Origin: Paractinoplanes polyasparticus
GTDB lineage: Bacteria; Actinomycetota; Actinomycetes; Mycobacteriales; Micromonosporaceae
Reading direction: 5' to 3'
DNA: 64,000 nt
Assembly: GCF_019710575.1 (NCBI RefSeq)
Contig: NZ_JAHWFK010000030.1
Span: 124,001 to 188,000 of the forward strand
In this document: one piece after another, positions 1-8,453 of the stretch
Layout: every line of letters begins with the position of its first letter
How positions within the stretch are numbered: position 1 is the first letter of the stretch
Position numbers and translations under genes: made by a program
Notes under the pieces: model-generated
Databases searched by the model: none
What the model saw: the letters and a program-made list of their open reading frames with translations, nothing else
Told to the model about the DNA's origin: nothing

Positions 1-491
1 AACATGACGAGCGCCGCCTTGGTGGTGTTGTAGATCGGCTCGTAGCCCAGCGGCTGGGTGGCGCAGATCGAGGCGTTGTGCAGGATCACGCCGCCGCCGC
101 GGGCCTTCATCTGCGGCGCGATCTCGCGAGCCAGGCGCACGGCCGCCATGACGTGCAGCTCCCAGTAGAACTGCCACCGGGAATCGGGGGCGGTCAGGAT
201 CTTCTCGTCGCTGCCGGTGCCGGCGTTGTCGATGAGAATGTCGGCCCCGCCGAACTCCTGCTGAACTGCGGCCGCCACCACGGCCGCACTGTCGGGCTGC
301 GTGAGGTCGGCGGGAACGGTGAGCACTCGTACGCCGGAAATCGACTCCGCCACGGCCCGCAACCGGTCGGCCGAGCGGGCCACGAGGGCCAGGTGGACGC
401 CCTCGGCGGCCAGCCCGCGGGCGATCGCCTCACCGATTCCGGCGTTACCACCTGTGATCACGGCCACCCTGTCAGTGAGACGCAGATCCAT
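1..491 (-). CDS. SDR family oxidoreductase (C-terminus beyond left edge)
   Basis: Short-chain dehydrogenase/reductase, predicted to oxidise or reduce an alcohol/carbonyl with NAD(P)H; substrate unknown. The reading begins MDLRLTDRVAVITGG and has the family's landmarks: cofactor glycine motif GGNAGIG (residues 14-20), DNAG (88-91), catalytic Ser141, Tyr154 and Lys158 in YNTTK. About 163 residues are visible; a normal SDR is about 250, so the C-terminal third, which shapes the substrate pocket, lies outside the window. The ATG at 489-491 is preferred because the Rossmann strand begins at once. It is transcribed divergently from the pyruvate oxidase gene, with 69 bp between starts. Confidence 0.9.
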   Translation of the reverse strand, partial: MDLRLTDRVAVITGGNAGIGEAIARGLAAEGVHLALVARSADRLRAVAESISGVRVLTVPADLTQPDSAAVVAAAVQQEFGGADILIDNAGTGSDEKILTAPDSRWQFYWELHVMAAVRLAREIAPQMKARGGGVILHNASICATQPLGYEPIYNTTKAALVM

Positions 492-560
492 TTTTTCTCC
501 GTTCGCGCGCTCTCGAGCTCGGGTACTGCACGCACATTCGCACGAAGGCGGGAGGCCGGG

Positions 561-2300
561 GTGTTCGGTAAGGGAAAGACAGTCGCTGACCAGTTGGTCG
601 AAGTGCTGATTCAGGCCGGCGTGGAGAGGATCTACGGTCTGGTCGGAGACAGCCTCAACGCGCTGACCGACGCGATCCGGCGTAACGACGCCATCGAATG
701 GGTCCACGTGCACAACGAGGAGGCCGCGGCGTTCGCGGCCGCCGCGGAAGCCCAGCTCACCGGCAAGCTGGCGGTCTGCGCGGGCAGTTGCGGGCCGGGC
801 AACACCCACCTGATCCAGGGCGTGTTCGACGCGCACCGGTCGGCCGCGCCGGTACTGGCGATCGCCTCGCACATCGTCTCGACCGAGATCGGCTCCGGCT
901 TCTTCCAGGAGACCGATCCCAAGCAGTTGTTCGGGCAGGCCAGCCACTGGACCGAGATGGTCTCGTCGGCCGAGCAGATGCCGCGGATGGCGCGGATGGG
1001 CATTCAGCAGGCGGTCGGCAAGCGGGGCGCGGCCGTGCTGGTGATGCCGGGCGACGTGCTCGCGGCCGAGGCCACCAACGAGACCGGCGCCGGGCACGCG
1101 GTGGCCGGGCCGGTGCTGGGCGCGCCGTCCGACTACGTGCTCGAGGACCTGGCCGAACGGATCAACGCGGCGAAGACCGTGGCGATCTTCGGTGGGATCG
1201 GCTGCGCCGACGCCCGCGAGCAGGTGCTGCAACTGGCCGAGTGGCTGGGCGCGCCGGTGGGGCACACGCTGCGGGGCAAGGACGTGCTGCAGTACGACAA
1301 CCCGTACGACGTGGGCATGTCGGGCCTGCTCGGCTACGGCGCCTGTTACGAGGCGACCCACGAGGCCGACCTGCTCCTGCTGCTCGGCACCGACTTCCCG
1401 TACCGGCAGTTCCTGCCCCAGAAGAACACGATCCAGATCGACATCGATCCGTCGCGCCTGGGCCGCCGCACGGCGCTCGAACTGGGCGTGGCCGGCGACG
1501 TCGGCGCCACCATCACCAGGCTGATGCCGAAGCTCGAGCGCAAGGACCACAAGTTCCTCAACCGCATGCTCACCAAGCACGTCCGCGAGCTGGACCGGGT
1601 CGTCGACGCGTACACCCGGGACGTCGAGCACCTGGTGCCGATCCACCCCGAGTACGTGGCCTCGATCCTCGACGAGGAGGCGGCGGACGACGCCGTCTTC
1701 ACCGCCGACACCGGCATGTGCACCAGTTGGGCGGCTCGCTACATCACGCCCAACGGCCGGCGCCGGCTGCTCGGCTCGTTCGTCCACGGCACGATGGCCA
1801 ACGCGCTGCCGCACGCGCTCGGCGCCGCGAAGCTCGACCCGAGCCGGCAGGCGATCTCGATGTCGGGCGACGGCGGACTGGCCATGCTGCTGGGCGAGTT
1901 GCTCACCGCCAAGCTGCACAATCTGCCGGTCAAGGTGGTGGTCTTCAACAACTCCAGCCTCGGCATGGTGCGCCTCGAGATGCTGGTGGCGGGCGACCCG
2001 CCGTACGAGACCGACCACGACCACGTCGATTTCGCGGCCATCGCCCGGGCGGCCGGGCTTTTCTCGGTACGGGTGGAGAAGCCGGACGAGGTTCGCGGCG
2101 CGCTCCGGTCGGTGCTCGACCACGACGGTCCGGCCCTGCTCGACGTGGTGACCGACCCGGACGCGCTGGAGATCCCGCCGCACATCACCAAGGAGGAGGC
2201 GGCCGGATTCGCGCTCGCCGCCGGAAAGTCGGTGCTCTCCGGCGGCGTCGGCCAGATGCTGCACCTGGCCCGCACGAACCTGCGTAACCTGCCCCGCTAG
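561..2300 (+). CDS. poxB: thiamine-pyrophosphate-dependent pyruvate oxidase/dehydrogenase (PoxB-like)
   Basis: Peripheral-membrane flavoenzyme of the acetolactate-synthase fold; PoxB converts pyruvate to acetate and CO2 and passes electrons to quinone. The product is 579 residues (E. coli PoxB is 572). Visible landmarks are the cofactor-activating glutamate in HNEEAAAFAA (Glu53/54), the GPGNTH loop and the TPP/Mg motif, which starts GDGG at residue 436 and ends at Asn463-Asn464. The GTG at 561 is chosen because GGAGG lies 6 nt upstream and family homology starts there; the open frame continues upstream to 78 but overlaps the divergent SDR. The stop overlaps the stop of the convergent desaturase gene by 3 bp. 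Acetolactate-synthase-like paralogues are the main alternative, but the length and the absence of a partner subunit favour PoxB. Confidence 0.88.
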   Translation: MFGKGKTVADQLVEVLIQAGVERIYGLVGDSLNALTDAIRRNDAIEWVHVHNEEAAAFAAAAEAQLTGKLAVCAGSCGPGNTHLIQGVFDAHRSAAPVLAIASHIVSTEIGSGFFQETDPKQLFGQASHWTEMVSSAEQMPRMARMGIQQAVGKRGAAVLVMPGDVLAAEATNETGAGHAVAGPVLGAPSDYVLEDLAERINAAKTVAIFGGIGCADAREQVLQLAEWLGAPVGHTLRGKDVLQYDNPYDVGMSGLLGYGACYEATHEADLLLLLGTDFPYRQFLPQKNTIQIDIDPSRLGRRTALELGVAGDVGATITRLMPKLERKDHKFLNRMLTKHVRELDRVVDAYTRDVEHLVPIHPEYVASILDEEAADDAVFTADTGMCTSWAARYITPNGRRRLLGSFVHGTMANALPHALGAAKLDPSRQAISMSGDGGLAMLLGELLTAKLHNLPVKVVVFNNSSLGMVRLEMLVAGDPPYETDHDHVDFAAIARAAGLFSVRVEKPDEVRGALRSVLDHDGPALLDVVTDPDALEIPPHITKEEAAGFALAAGKSVLSGGVGQMLHLARTNLRNLPR

Positions 2301-3298
2301 GCGGTCTTGCGGAGGTCGGCGCCCACGTCGTGCAGGTGGCTCAGGGCCTGACGGTACGAATCGGTCAGGCTGGTCATCTCGTACGAGACGCCGATCTCCG
2401 CGCAGTACCGCTGCACGATCGGCTGCGCCTTGCGCAGGTTGGGCGTCGGCATGGCCGGGAACAGGTGGTGCTCGATCTGGTAGTTGAGACCGCCCAGGGC
2501 CGCGTCGACGAACCGGCCGCCCCGGACGTTGCGCGAGGTCAGCACCTGCTTGCGCAGGAAGTCCTCGTCACCGGTGGGGTGCGGCATGCCCTTGTGGTTG
2601 GGGGCGAACGTCAGGCCCAGGTACACCCCGAAGATCGCCTGGTGGACGACGAGGAAGGCGATCGCCTGCAGCGGGCTCAGCACCGTGACCAGGGCCGCGA
2701 GGTACGCGATGAGATGCAGGCCGAGCAGCGCGGCCTCCAGCGGCTTCTGCTTCTGCGAGATCCACCGGATGCTGTCGCGCTTGAGCGAGATCCCGAGCAG
2801 AGTCAGCAGCGGGAAGAAGAAGTACGCCTGATAACGCGTGAGGAAACCCTTGCCGGCCGCCGCCTCGCGCGACCACACCAGCACCCCGGGGCCGACGTCC
2901 GGGTCGAGGTCGTCGTGGTTGGGGTTGGCGTGGTGCTTGGTGTGCTTGTCCATCCAGTAGCCGTAGGACATGCCGATGGCCAGGTTGCCCGCGATCAGCC
3001 CGGCCCGCGCGCTCGGCTTGTTGGTGCGGAACACCTGCCGGTGCGCGAGGTCGTGAGCGACCAGCGCGGTCTGGGCGAACACCACCGCCAGGAAGGCGGC
3101 CACGGCCAGCGTCCACCAGGAGGCGCCGATGGCGAAGAACGCGGCCCAGCCCAGAGTCAGCGCCCCGCCGACCAGGCTCAACCGGGCCACGTAGTACGCC
3201 GGCCGGCGGCGTAGCAGCCCGGCTGCGTTGATCCGCCGGCCCAGTTCCGCGAAGTCGCTTCCGGCCGTCGCCCGCGGCCGCTCTGCCATTGTCGTCAT
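2297..3298 (-). CDS. membrane fatty acid desaturase
   Basis: Integral-membrane di-iron desaturase that would introduce a double bond into membrane acyl chains using O2 and a ferredoxin or cytochrome donor. The 333-residue product has the three histidine boxes of the acyl-lipid desaturase family: HDLAH near residue 82, HTKHH near 118 and QIEHH near 278, separated by two hydrophobic hairpins. The glutamine in the third box is typical of front-end/acyl-lipid desaturases (family knowledge). ATG at 3298 or the second ATG at 3289 could start it. It is divergent from a DesK-type kinase gene 102 bp away, so temperature- or membrane-responsive control is a reasonable inference. It ends inside the stop codon of poxB. 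Confidence 0.93.
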   Translation of the reverse strand: MTTMAERPRATAGSDFAELGRRINAAGLLRRRPAYYVARLSLVGGALTLGWAAFFAIGASWWTLAVAAFLAVVFAQTALVAHDLAHRQVFRTNKPSARAGLIAGNLAIGMSYGYWMDKHTKHHANPNHDDLDPDVGPGVLVWSREAAAGKGFLTRYQAYFFFPLLTLLGISLKRDSIRWISQKQKPLEAALLGLHLIAYLAALVTVLSPLQAIAFLVVHQAIFGVYLGLTFAPNHKGMPHPTGDEDFLRKQVLTSRNVRGGRFVDAALGGLNYQIEHHLFPAMPTPNLRKAQPIVQRYCAEIGVSYEMTSLTDSYRQALSHLHDVGADLRKTA

Positions 3299-3400
3299 GC
3301 CCTCAAGCAGACCGTGCGGACGCCCTCAAGGTCAGGAGTGGCATCCCCCCAACCTTTGGTGGGGCTAGCACTACTGAGTTGAGTGCCCCGGTGGGCCACG
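3299..3400. promoter_or_regulatory. divergent control region between desaturase and kinase genes
   Basis: This 102 bp gap must carry both divergent promoters. It contains a direct repeat GCCCTCAAG at 3299-3307 and 3322-3330, exactly 23 bp apart, and an imperfect hairpin (CCCCAACC-TTT-GGTGGGG) at about 3346-3364. The repeats could be binding sites for the response regulator encoded at 4648-5283, but this is inferred from position only. The first repeat touches the desaturase start codon. Confidence 0.35.
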
Positions 3401-4696
3401 ATGAGAGGCGTGGAGACAAGAGACTGGCTTCGAGACGGGCTCCGGGCGGTGGCGGCCGGACTGCTCGGCATCGTCCTGGCCGTGCTGAACTTCCCGCTCT
3501 TCGTGCTCTTCCTGGTGTCACTGGTGCTCACCCCGGTGCTCGGGATCGGCCTGTTCCTGCTGCCCGCGGTGACCGCGCTGATCCGCCTGCGAGCGAACGC
3601 GGCGCGGCGGGTCGCGGGGTGGCACGGCGTGGCGATCGCGCGGCCCTACCGGCCCACACCGGCCGGCCTGGCACCGGTCGGCTGGGGCCGCTACAAGCAC
3701 ATCATCACCGACCCGGCGACCTGGCGGGACTTCGCGTGGCTGCTGCCGGGAGCAGTCGGCGGGCTGATGCTGGGCGTCCTCACACTGGCGCTGCCGGCGT
3801 ACGGGGTCGAGGGCATCGTGCTCCTGCCGCTCTGGATGTATCTGGGCGGCGAGTGGTCCGGCTACGGCGTCAACTGGCCGATCGACAGCGTCAGCGAGGG
3901 CTTCCTCTCGCTGCCCCAGGGCGCGGTGTTCCTCCTGCTCGGCCTCGTGGTCGCGCCACACCTGCGCCGTTTCGACGCGCTGTTCGCCCGGGTCTTCCTG
4001 GCGCCCACCCGGGCCGCCGAACTGCGGCTGCGGGTCACCCAGCTCACCGTCACGCGGTCCGACGCGGTCGACGCCCAGGCCGCCGAGCTGCGCCGCATCG
4101 AACGCGACCTGCACGACGGCGCCCAGGCCCGCCTGGTGTCGCTCGGCATGGCCATCGGCCTGGCCGAGGAGCTGGTCGAGCGTGACCCCGAGACCGCCCG
4201 CAAACTGCTCGCCGAGGCGCGCGAGAACAGTTCCACCGCCCTCGTCGAACTGCGTCATCTCGTACGCGGGATCCACCCGCCCGTGCTGGCCGAGCGCGGC
4301 CTCGACGGCGCTGTGCGGGCGCTCGCGCTGACCATGGCCGTTCCCACCACTGTGGATTCCGACGTGACCGGCCGGCTGGAGACCCCGGTTGAGTCGGCCG
4401 CCTATTTCGCGGTCGCCGAAGCTCTGACCAATGTCCAGCGGCACAGCGGCGCCAACGTTGCTTACGTCAGCATGCACCGCACCGGTGACCTGTTGCGTCT
4501 GGAGGTCGGGGACGACGGCCACGGCGGCGCCGACCCGATGCGCGGCACCGGCCTGGCGGGAATGGAACGCCGCCTCGCCGCCTTCGATGGCACGATGTCC
4601 GTGTCCAGCCCACCGGCCGGGCCGACCATCGTGACCATGGAGCTGCCGTGCGCGTCGTCATCGCCGAGGACCATGCTCTCCTCCGGGACGGACTGA
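3401..4696 (+). CDS. DesK/NarL-type sensor histidine kinase with membrane sensor domain
   Basis: Membrane sensor kinase of the HisKA_3 class, which phosphorylates LuxR-type regulators. The N-terminal about 200 residues hold roughly five hydrophobic segments with the RYKHIITDPATWRD stretch typical of the actinobacterial 'sensor' domain. The phosphoacceptor is His238 in ERDLHDGAQARL, followed by an HATPase domain with the N-box EALTNVQRH and glycine loops GDDGHGG and GTGLAGM. Starts at ATG 3401 or GTG 3410 are both possible; neither has a strong ribosome site. The last 49 bp overlap the regulator gene, so the two are translationally linked. The neighbouring desaturase suggests a membrane-state sensor, by analogy with Bacillus DesK. 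Confidence 0.9.
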   Translation: MRGVETRDWLRDGLRAVAAGLLGIVLAVLNFPLFVLFLVSLVLTPVLGIGLFLLPAVTALIRLRANAARRVAGWHGVAIARPYRPTPAGLAPVGWGRYKHIITDPATWRDFAWLLPGAVGGLMLGVLTLALPAYGVEGIVLLPLWMYLGGEWSGYGVNWPIDSVSEGFLSLPQGAVFLLLGLVVAPHLRRFDALFARVFLAPTRAAELRLRVTQLTVTRSDAVDAQAAELRRIERDLHDGAQARLVSLGMAIGLAEELVERDPETARKLLAEARENSSTALVELRHLVRGIHPPVLAERGLDGAVRALALTMAVPTTVDSDVTGRLETPVESAAYFAVAEALTNVQRHSGANVAYVSMHRTGDLLRLEVGDDGHGGADPMRGTGLAGMERRLAAFDGTMSVSSPPAGPTIVTMELPCASSSPRTMLSSGTD

Positions 4697-5283
4697 CCCG
4701 GATCCTCGAGGCGTTCGAGTTCGAGGTGGTGGCGGTCGTCGGCCGCGGGCCCGACGTGCTGCCGACCCTGCTCGAGTGCAAGCCCGACGTGGCCGTCCTC
4801 GACGTGCGCCTGCCACCCACCTTCACCGACGAGGGTCTGCAGGCGGCCATCGCGGCCCGCCGGCAGATGCCGGGCCTGCCGATCCTCGTGCTCAGCCAGC
4901 ACGTCGAGCCGCTGTACGCCCGCGAGTTGCTCTCCGACCGCCGCGGCGGGGTCGGCTACCTGCTGAAGGACAGGGTCGGCGACGTCGCGCAGTTCGTCGA
5001 CGCGGTGCGGCAGGTGGCCGGCGGCGGCACGATGATGGACCCCGAGGTGGTGGCCCGGCTGCTCGACCGCAGCCGGCCGCTCGACGTGCTCACGCCCCGC
5101 GAGCGCGAGGTGCTCGGCGAGATGGCCGCGGGCCGTTCCAACGCCGCCATCGCGGCCAAGCTCTTCATCACCGAGAAGGCCGTCAGCAAGCACATCAACA
5201 ACATCTTCACCAAGCTCGGCCTGCCGGTGTCCGAGGACGACAACCGCCGCGTGCTCGCGGTGCTGGCCTACCTGGACAGCTGA
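4648..5283 (+). CDS. LuxR-family (NarL/DesR type) response regulator
   Basis: Cytoplasmic DNA-binding partner of the preceding kinase. The 211-residue product has a receiver domain with acidic residues in IAEDHA and the phosphorylatable Asp52 in VAVLDVRLP, then a LuxR helix-turn-helix from LTPRERE to KHINNIFTKLGL near residues 148-190. The GTG at 4648 is chosen because the receiver begins immediately (VRVVIAEDH). A long insertion (PPTFTDEGLQ) follows the phosphosite, as is common in actinobacterial members. It converges on the luciferase-like gene with a 16 bp overlap of coding ends. The divergent desaturase is the obvious candidate target; this is inference. Confidence 0.93.
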   Translation: MRVVIAEDHALLRDGLTRILEAFEFEVVAVVGRGPDVLPTLLECKPDVAVLDVRLPPTFTDEGLQAAIAARRQMPGLPILVLSQHVEPLYARELLSDRRGGVGYLLKDRVGDVAQFVDAVRQVAGGGTMMDPEVVARLLDRSRPLDVLTPREREVLGEMAAGRSNAAIAAKLFITEKAVSKHINNIFTKLGLPVSEDDNRRVLAVLAYLDS

Positions 5284-6203
5284 GGCAGCACGTCGCTCGC
5301 GATCAGCTCGAGGTGGTCGACGTCGTCCATGTCGATCAGCCGCAGGTGCACGCGGGTCGCGCCGATCGCCTGCATCTCGCCGATGCGCTGCACCAGTTGG
5401 GCGGGGGAGCCCTCCACCGGGTCCTCCGGCGGCAGCACGCTCTTGACGTGCAGGGGAGCGGCGCGGCGCGCGGCCTCGGCGCCGGTGCGGCCGATCGCGA
5501 CCACGATGCCGGCCGACAGGGTGAGCGGCTTCGACCGGCCGATCGCCGCGGCGGCGGCCCGGACGCGATCGAAGGCGGCGGTGGTCTCGGCCACGGTCTT
5601 GAACGGCATGTTGTATTCGTCGGCGTAGCGGGCCGCCAGATCCGGCGTACGCCGCGGGCCCTTGCCCCCGACGATGATCGGCGGATGCGGACGCTGCACC
5701 GGGCGGGGCAGCGCCGGAGCGTCCACCAGGTGGTAGTGCTTGCCGTCGAACGAGTAACTCCGGCCCTCGGGCGTGCCCCAAAGTCCCGTCAGGATCTCGA
5801 GCTGTTCCTCGAGCCGGTCGAAGCGCTCGCCGACCGCGGGGAAGGGGATGCCGTACGCCGTGTGCTCGCGCTCGACCCAGCCGGCGCCCATGCCCAGCTC
5901 GACCCGGCCGCCGCTCATCCGGTCGACCTGCGCCACCATGATCGACAGTGGACCGGGCATACGGAACGTAGCCGAATTGACCAGGGTGCCGATCCGCAGC
6001 GTACGGGTCTCGCGGGCGAGTCCGGCCAGCGTGATCCACGCGTCGGTGGGCCCGGGCAGGCCCGGCTCGGGAGTCAACGCACGGTAGTGGTCGGCTCGGA
6101 GCAGACCTTCGAAACCGGCGTCCTCAGTGTGACGGGCGAAGTTCAATTGAGTGTCGTACGTCGCACCCCGGTGCGGTTCGACGAACAGACAAACGCGCAT
6201 CAT
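5268..6203 (-). CDS. LLM-class (luciferase-like) F420-type oxidoreductase
   Basis: TIM-barrel flavin/F420 oxidoreductase, 311 residues. Family signs are the start MMRVCLFVEP, the segment RTLRIGTLV, the GMGAGW motif followed by EHTAYGIPFP, and IIVGGKGP near the phosphate-binding site. Members oxidise alcohols or sugar phosphates, or reduce unsaturated bonds, with coenzyme F420; some relatives use FMN, so the cofactor is an inference. It is transcribed away from the solute-binding-protein gene (230 bp between starts). Because alkanesulfonate systems pair an SsuD-type LLM enzyme with SsuA/SsuC transporters, a functional link is possible but not shown. Confidence 0.88.
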   Translation of the reverse strand: MMRVCLFVEPHRGATYDTQLNFARHTEDAGFEGLLRADHYRALTPEPGLPGPTDAWITLAGLARETRTLRIGTLVNSATFRMPGPLSIMVAQVDRMSGGRVELGMGAGWVEREHTAYGIPFPAVGERFDRLEEQLEILTGLWGTPEGRSYSFDGKHYHLVDAPALPRPVQRPHPPIIVGGKGPRRTPDLAARYADEYNMPFKTVAETTAAFDRVRAAAAAIGRSKPLTLSAGIVVAIGRTGAEAARRAAPLHVKSVLPPEDPVEGSPAQLVQRIGEMQAIGATRVHLRLIDMDDVDHLELIASDVLPQLSR

Positions 6204-6433
6204 CGTCCCTCATAAACCGAGCTGGGCGCATACCCGACCCATCCTGATCGATCGTGTGTGATCCGTCTACTTCGGTTTTTGAGACGAACCTGTCATCGAT
6301 GCATGTGCCAGTTTGCCCTACGATCCCCGTCGGGACACCACTGCCCCACGTTCGACCACTCACGGCCCCGGTGGGCCAATTGCCGGGCTGCCGGTTCCCC
6401 CATTCGACCGCACCAGGTCGGGAAGGATCTACG

Positions 6434-7468
6434 GTGCACAGAAGGACCCTCGTACGTTCCGTTGTCGCCGGCGCGCTCGCCCTCTCCATGAGCGCAGCCG
6501 CCGGGTGCAGCGACGACTCGGCTGACGGCGACGGTGGCAGCGGCGCCTCGCTCGAAAAGATCACTTACCTGACCTCGTTCGGCACCTTCGGCCGCGACTC
6601 GTACGCGTACGTCGCGCTCGACAAGGGCTACTTCAAGGACGCGGGCTTCGACGTCACGATCAACCCGGGCAAGGGCTCGGGCGAGAACATCAAGTCCATC
6701 GTGTCCGGTCAGGCCCAGTTCACGCCGATCGACCTCACCGGTGGCCTGCTCGCCGCCGGCGGCAAGGACAAGACGACCGGCTTCACCGCCGTGGCGGCCG
6801 TCCAGCAGCGCACCATGGCCGCGATCATCGCGCTCGAGGGCAACGGCATCAACTCGCCCAAGGACCTCGAGAACAAGACGCTGACCGACGCCCCCGGCTC
6901 GGTCGTGCGCACGCTGTTCCCGACCTACGCCAAGCTGGCCAACATCGACCCCAACAAGGTCAAGTTCCAGAACGGCCAGGCGCAGGAGCTGATCGGTCTG
7001 CTCGCCTCCGGCCGCACGCAGGGCATCGGCCAGTTCGTGGTCGGCAAGCCCACCGTCGAGACGGTGGCCAAGGGCAAGAAGGCTGTCGTGCTGCCCTACA
7101 GCGACTACCTGCAGGACCTCTACGGCAACGTGCTGATCACGTCGACCAAGTACGCGACGGACAACCCCGAGAAGGTCAAGAAGTTCTCGGAGGCGCTGCT
7201 CAAGGGTCTCGCCGACTCCATCGCGAACCCGGAGGAAGCCGGCCAGATCACGCTGAAGTACGTCAAGACGGCCAAGCCCGAGGGCGTCGCGGCCGAGCTC
7301 ACGCTGATGGGCCCGTACGTCAAGTCGGCCGCCGCCGGCATCCCGGTCGGCGCCCTCGACGCCGAGCGTGTCGCGCGGAGCATCGCGATCCTGCAGGGTT
7401 CCGGTCAGATCGAGCCCGGCCTCAAGCCGGAGCAGGTCATCAACTTCGACCTGACGCCCAAGGCCTGA
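6434..7468 (+). CDS. ABC transporter solute-binding lipoprotein (SsuA/NMT1-like)
   Basis: Extracytoplasmic receptor of an importer for a small organic ligand such as a sulfonate, nitrate or pyrimidine-type compound; the actual ligand cannot be read from sequence. The 344-residue product has a charged N-terminus, hydrophobic core and lipobox SAAAGC with acylated Cys25, then the NMT1/THI5-like pattern YVALDKGYFKDAGFDV. The GTG at 6434 is chosen because a GGAAGG ribosome site and the signal peptide follow correctly. A strong stem-loop separates it from the permease gene, which would favour excess receptor. No TPP-riboswitch signature was seen in the 230 bp upstream. Confidence 0.88.
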   Translation: MHRRTLVRSVVAGALALSMSAAAGCSDDSADGDGGSGASLEKITYLTSFGTFGRDSYAYVALDKGYFKDAGFDVTINPGKGSGENIKSIVSGQAQFTPIDLTGGLLAAGGKDKTTGFTAVAAVQQRTMAAIIALEGNGINSPKDLENKTLTDAPGSVVRTLFPTYAKLANIDPNKVKFQNGQAQELIGLLASGRTQGIGQFVVGKPTVETVAKGKKAVVLPYSDYLQDLYGNVLITSTKYATDNPEKVKKFSEALLKGLADSIANPEEAGQITLKYVKTAKPEGVAAELTLMGPYVKSAAAGIPVGALDAERVARSIAILQGSGQIEPGLKPEQVINFDLTPKA

Positions 7469-7481
7469 CCTTTGTCTGCGC

Positions 7482-7509
7482 GGGGTGTGCCGGGCTTCCG
7501 GCGCACCCC
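7482..7509 (+). terminator. intercistronic stem-loop between receptor and permease genes
   Basis: A 12-bp stem with one G-T wobble and a 4-nt loop (GGGGTGTGCCGG / CCGGCGCACCCC) lies 13 nt after the receptor stop. There is no T-run, so partial attenuation or 3-prime-end protection is more likely than full termination. This matches the usual excess of binding protein over membrane component. Confidence 0.65.
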
Positions 7510-7531
7510 ACATGCTTGAGGAGCACCCCCG

Positions 7532-8359
7532 GTGCAAGACACGCTGACGTCCCCGACGGAGGCTGCCGTGACCCGTCCCACCCGCCCCGAGCGGCGATGG
7601 TCACCCGCCGTGGTGGCCTGGCCGGTGCTCGGCATCGTCGTCACCGTCGTGGCGTGGTGGGCGGTCGTCGAGATCTTCGACATCCAGCCGATCATCCTGC
7701 CGTCCCCGGTCGACGTCTACGAGGGCTTCCGCACGTACCCCGAACTGCTCCTGCAGACGACGTGGGACACGGTCCGGGTGACCCTGATCGGCTTCGGCCT
7801 GTCGGTGATCATCGGCGTCGCGCTGGGCACGGCCATCGCCGCCTGGAAGCCGTTCGAGCGTGCCTTCGGCCCCCTGCTGGTGGCGCTCAACGCCGTACCC
7901 AAAGTAGCCATCGCGCCGCTGATGATCGCGTGGTTCGGCTTCGGCACCAAGCCCGTCCTCGCCATGGCGTTCCTGCTCTGCTTCTTCCCGATCGTGCTCT
8001 CCACCGCGACCGGCCTGGCCAGCACCCCGGCCGACCTGGCCGAACTGGCCCGATCGCTTTCCGCGACCCGCACCCAGACGTTTCTGCGCGTCCGCGTGCC
8101 GGCCGCGTTGCCCCAGATCTTCGTGGGCCTCAAACTGGCCATGCCGCTGGCCGTGATCGGCGTGGCCGTCGGCGAAATGCAGTCCGGCGGCGTCGACGAG
8201 GGCCTGGGCACGATCATCGTCCAGACCGCCGGCCAGGGCGACACGGCAACGGCCTTCGCCGCCCTCACCCTGATGGCCATCGTCAGCATCATCCTGTACT
8301 ACGTCCTGGTGCTGATCGAACGCCTTGCCCTCCCGTGGGTGCGCGGCACCACCGCCTGA
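7532..8359 (+). CDS. ABC transporter permease (SsuC/TauC type)
   Basis: Inner-membrane channel subunit, 275 residues, with about six hydrophobic segments and the EAA loop region ELARSLSATRTQTFLRVRVP near residues 170-190, which docks the ATPase. The GTG at 7532 follows GAGGAG at good spacing; alternatives downstream would cut the cytoplasmic N-terminus. It follows the receptor gene after 63 bp containing a stem-loop. The expected third component, an SsuB-type ATPase, is not next to it or anywhere in the window, so the transporter must borrow one encoded elsewhere or be incomplete. The next gene is a decayed TIR-NB-ARC gene 94 bp downstream. Confidence 0.9.
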   Translation: MQDTLTSPTEAAVTRPTRPERRWSPAVVAWPVLGIVVTVVAWWAVVEIFDIQPIILPSPVDVYEGFRTYPELLLQTTWDTVRVTLIGFGLSVIIGVALGTAIAAWKPFERAFGPLLVALNAVPKVAIAPLMIAWFGFGTKPVLAMAFLLCFFPIVLSTATGLASTPADLAELARSLSATRTQTFLRVRVPAALPQIFVGLKLAMPLAVIGVAVGEMQSGGVDEGLGTIIVQTAGQGDTATAFAALTLMAIVSIILYYVLVLIERLALPWVRGTTA

Positions 8360-8453
8360 CCCGTCCGGCCCGGACCGTCTGATTGGCCGTCCGTATTTCC
8401 GCGTGCTGAAGTGTCGAGTAGGGATCGACAGCGACGGGACGGTGAAGTAGCCG

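Noticed and set aside
78-560. Upstream extension of the pyruvate oxidase reading frame
   Set aside because: It overlaps the divergent SDR gene in antisense, has no family similarity and a better start with GGAGG exists at 561.
6204-6433. TPP riboswitch before the NMT1-like receptor gene
   Set aside because: No CUGAGA or ACCUGAUC-type core was found, so thiamine control is not supported.
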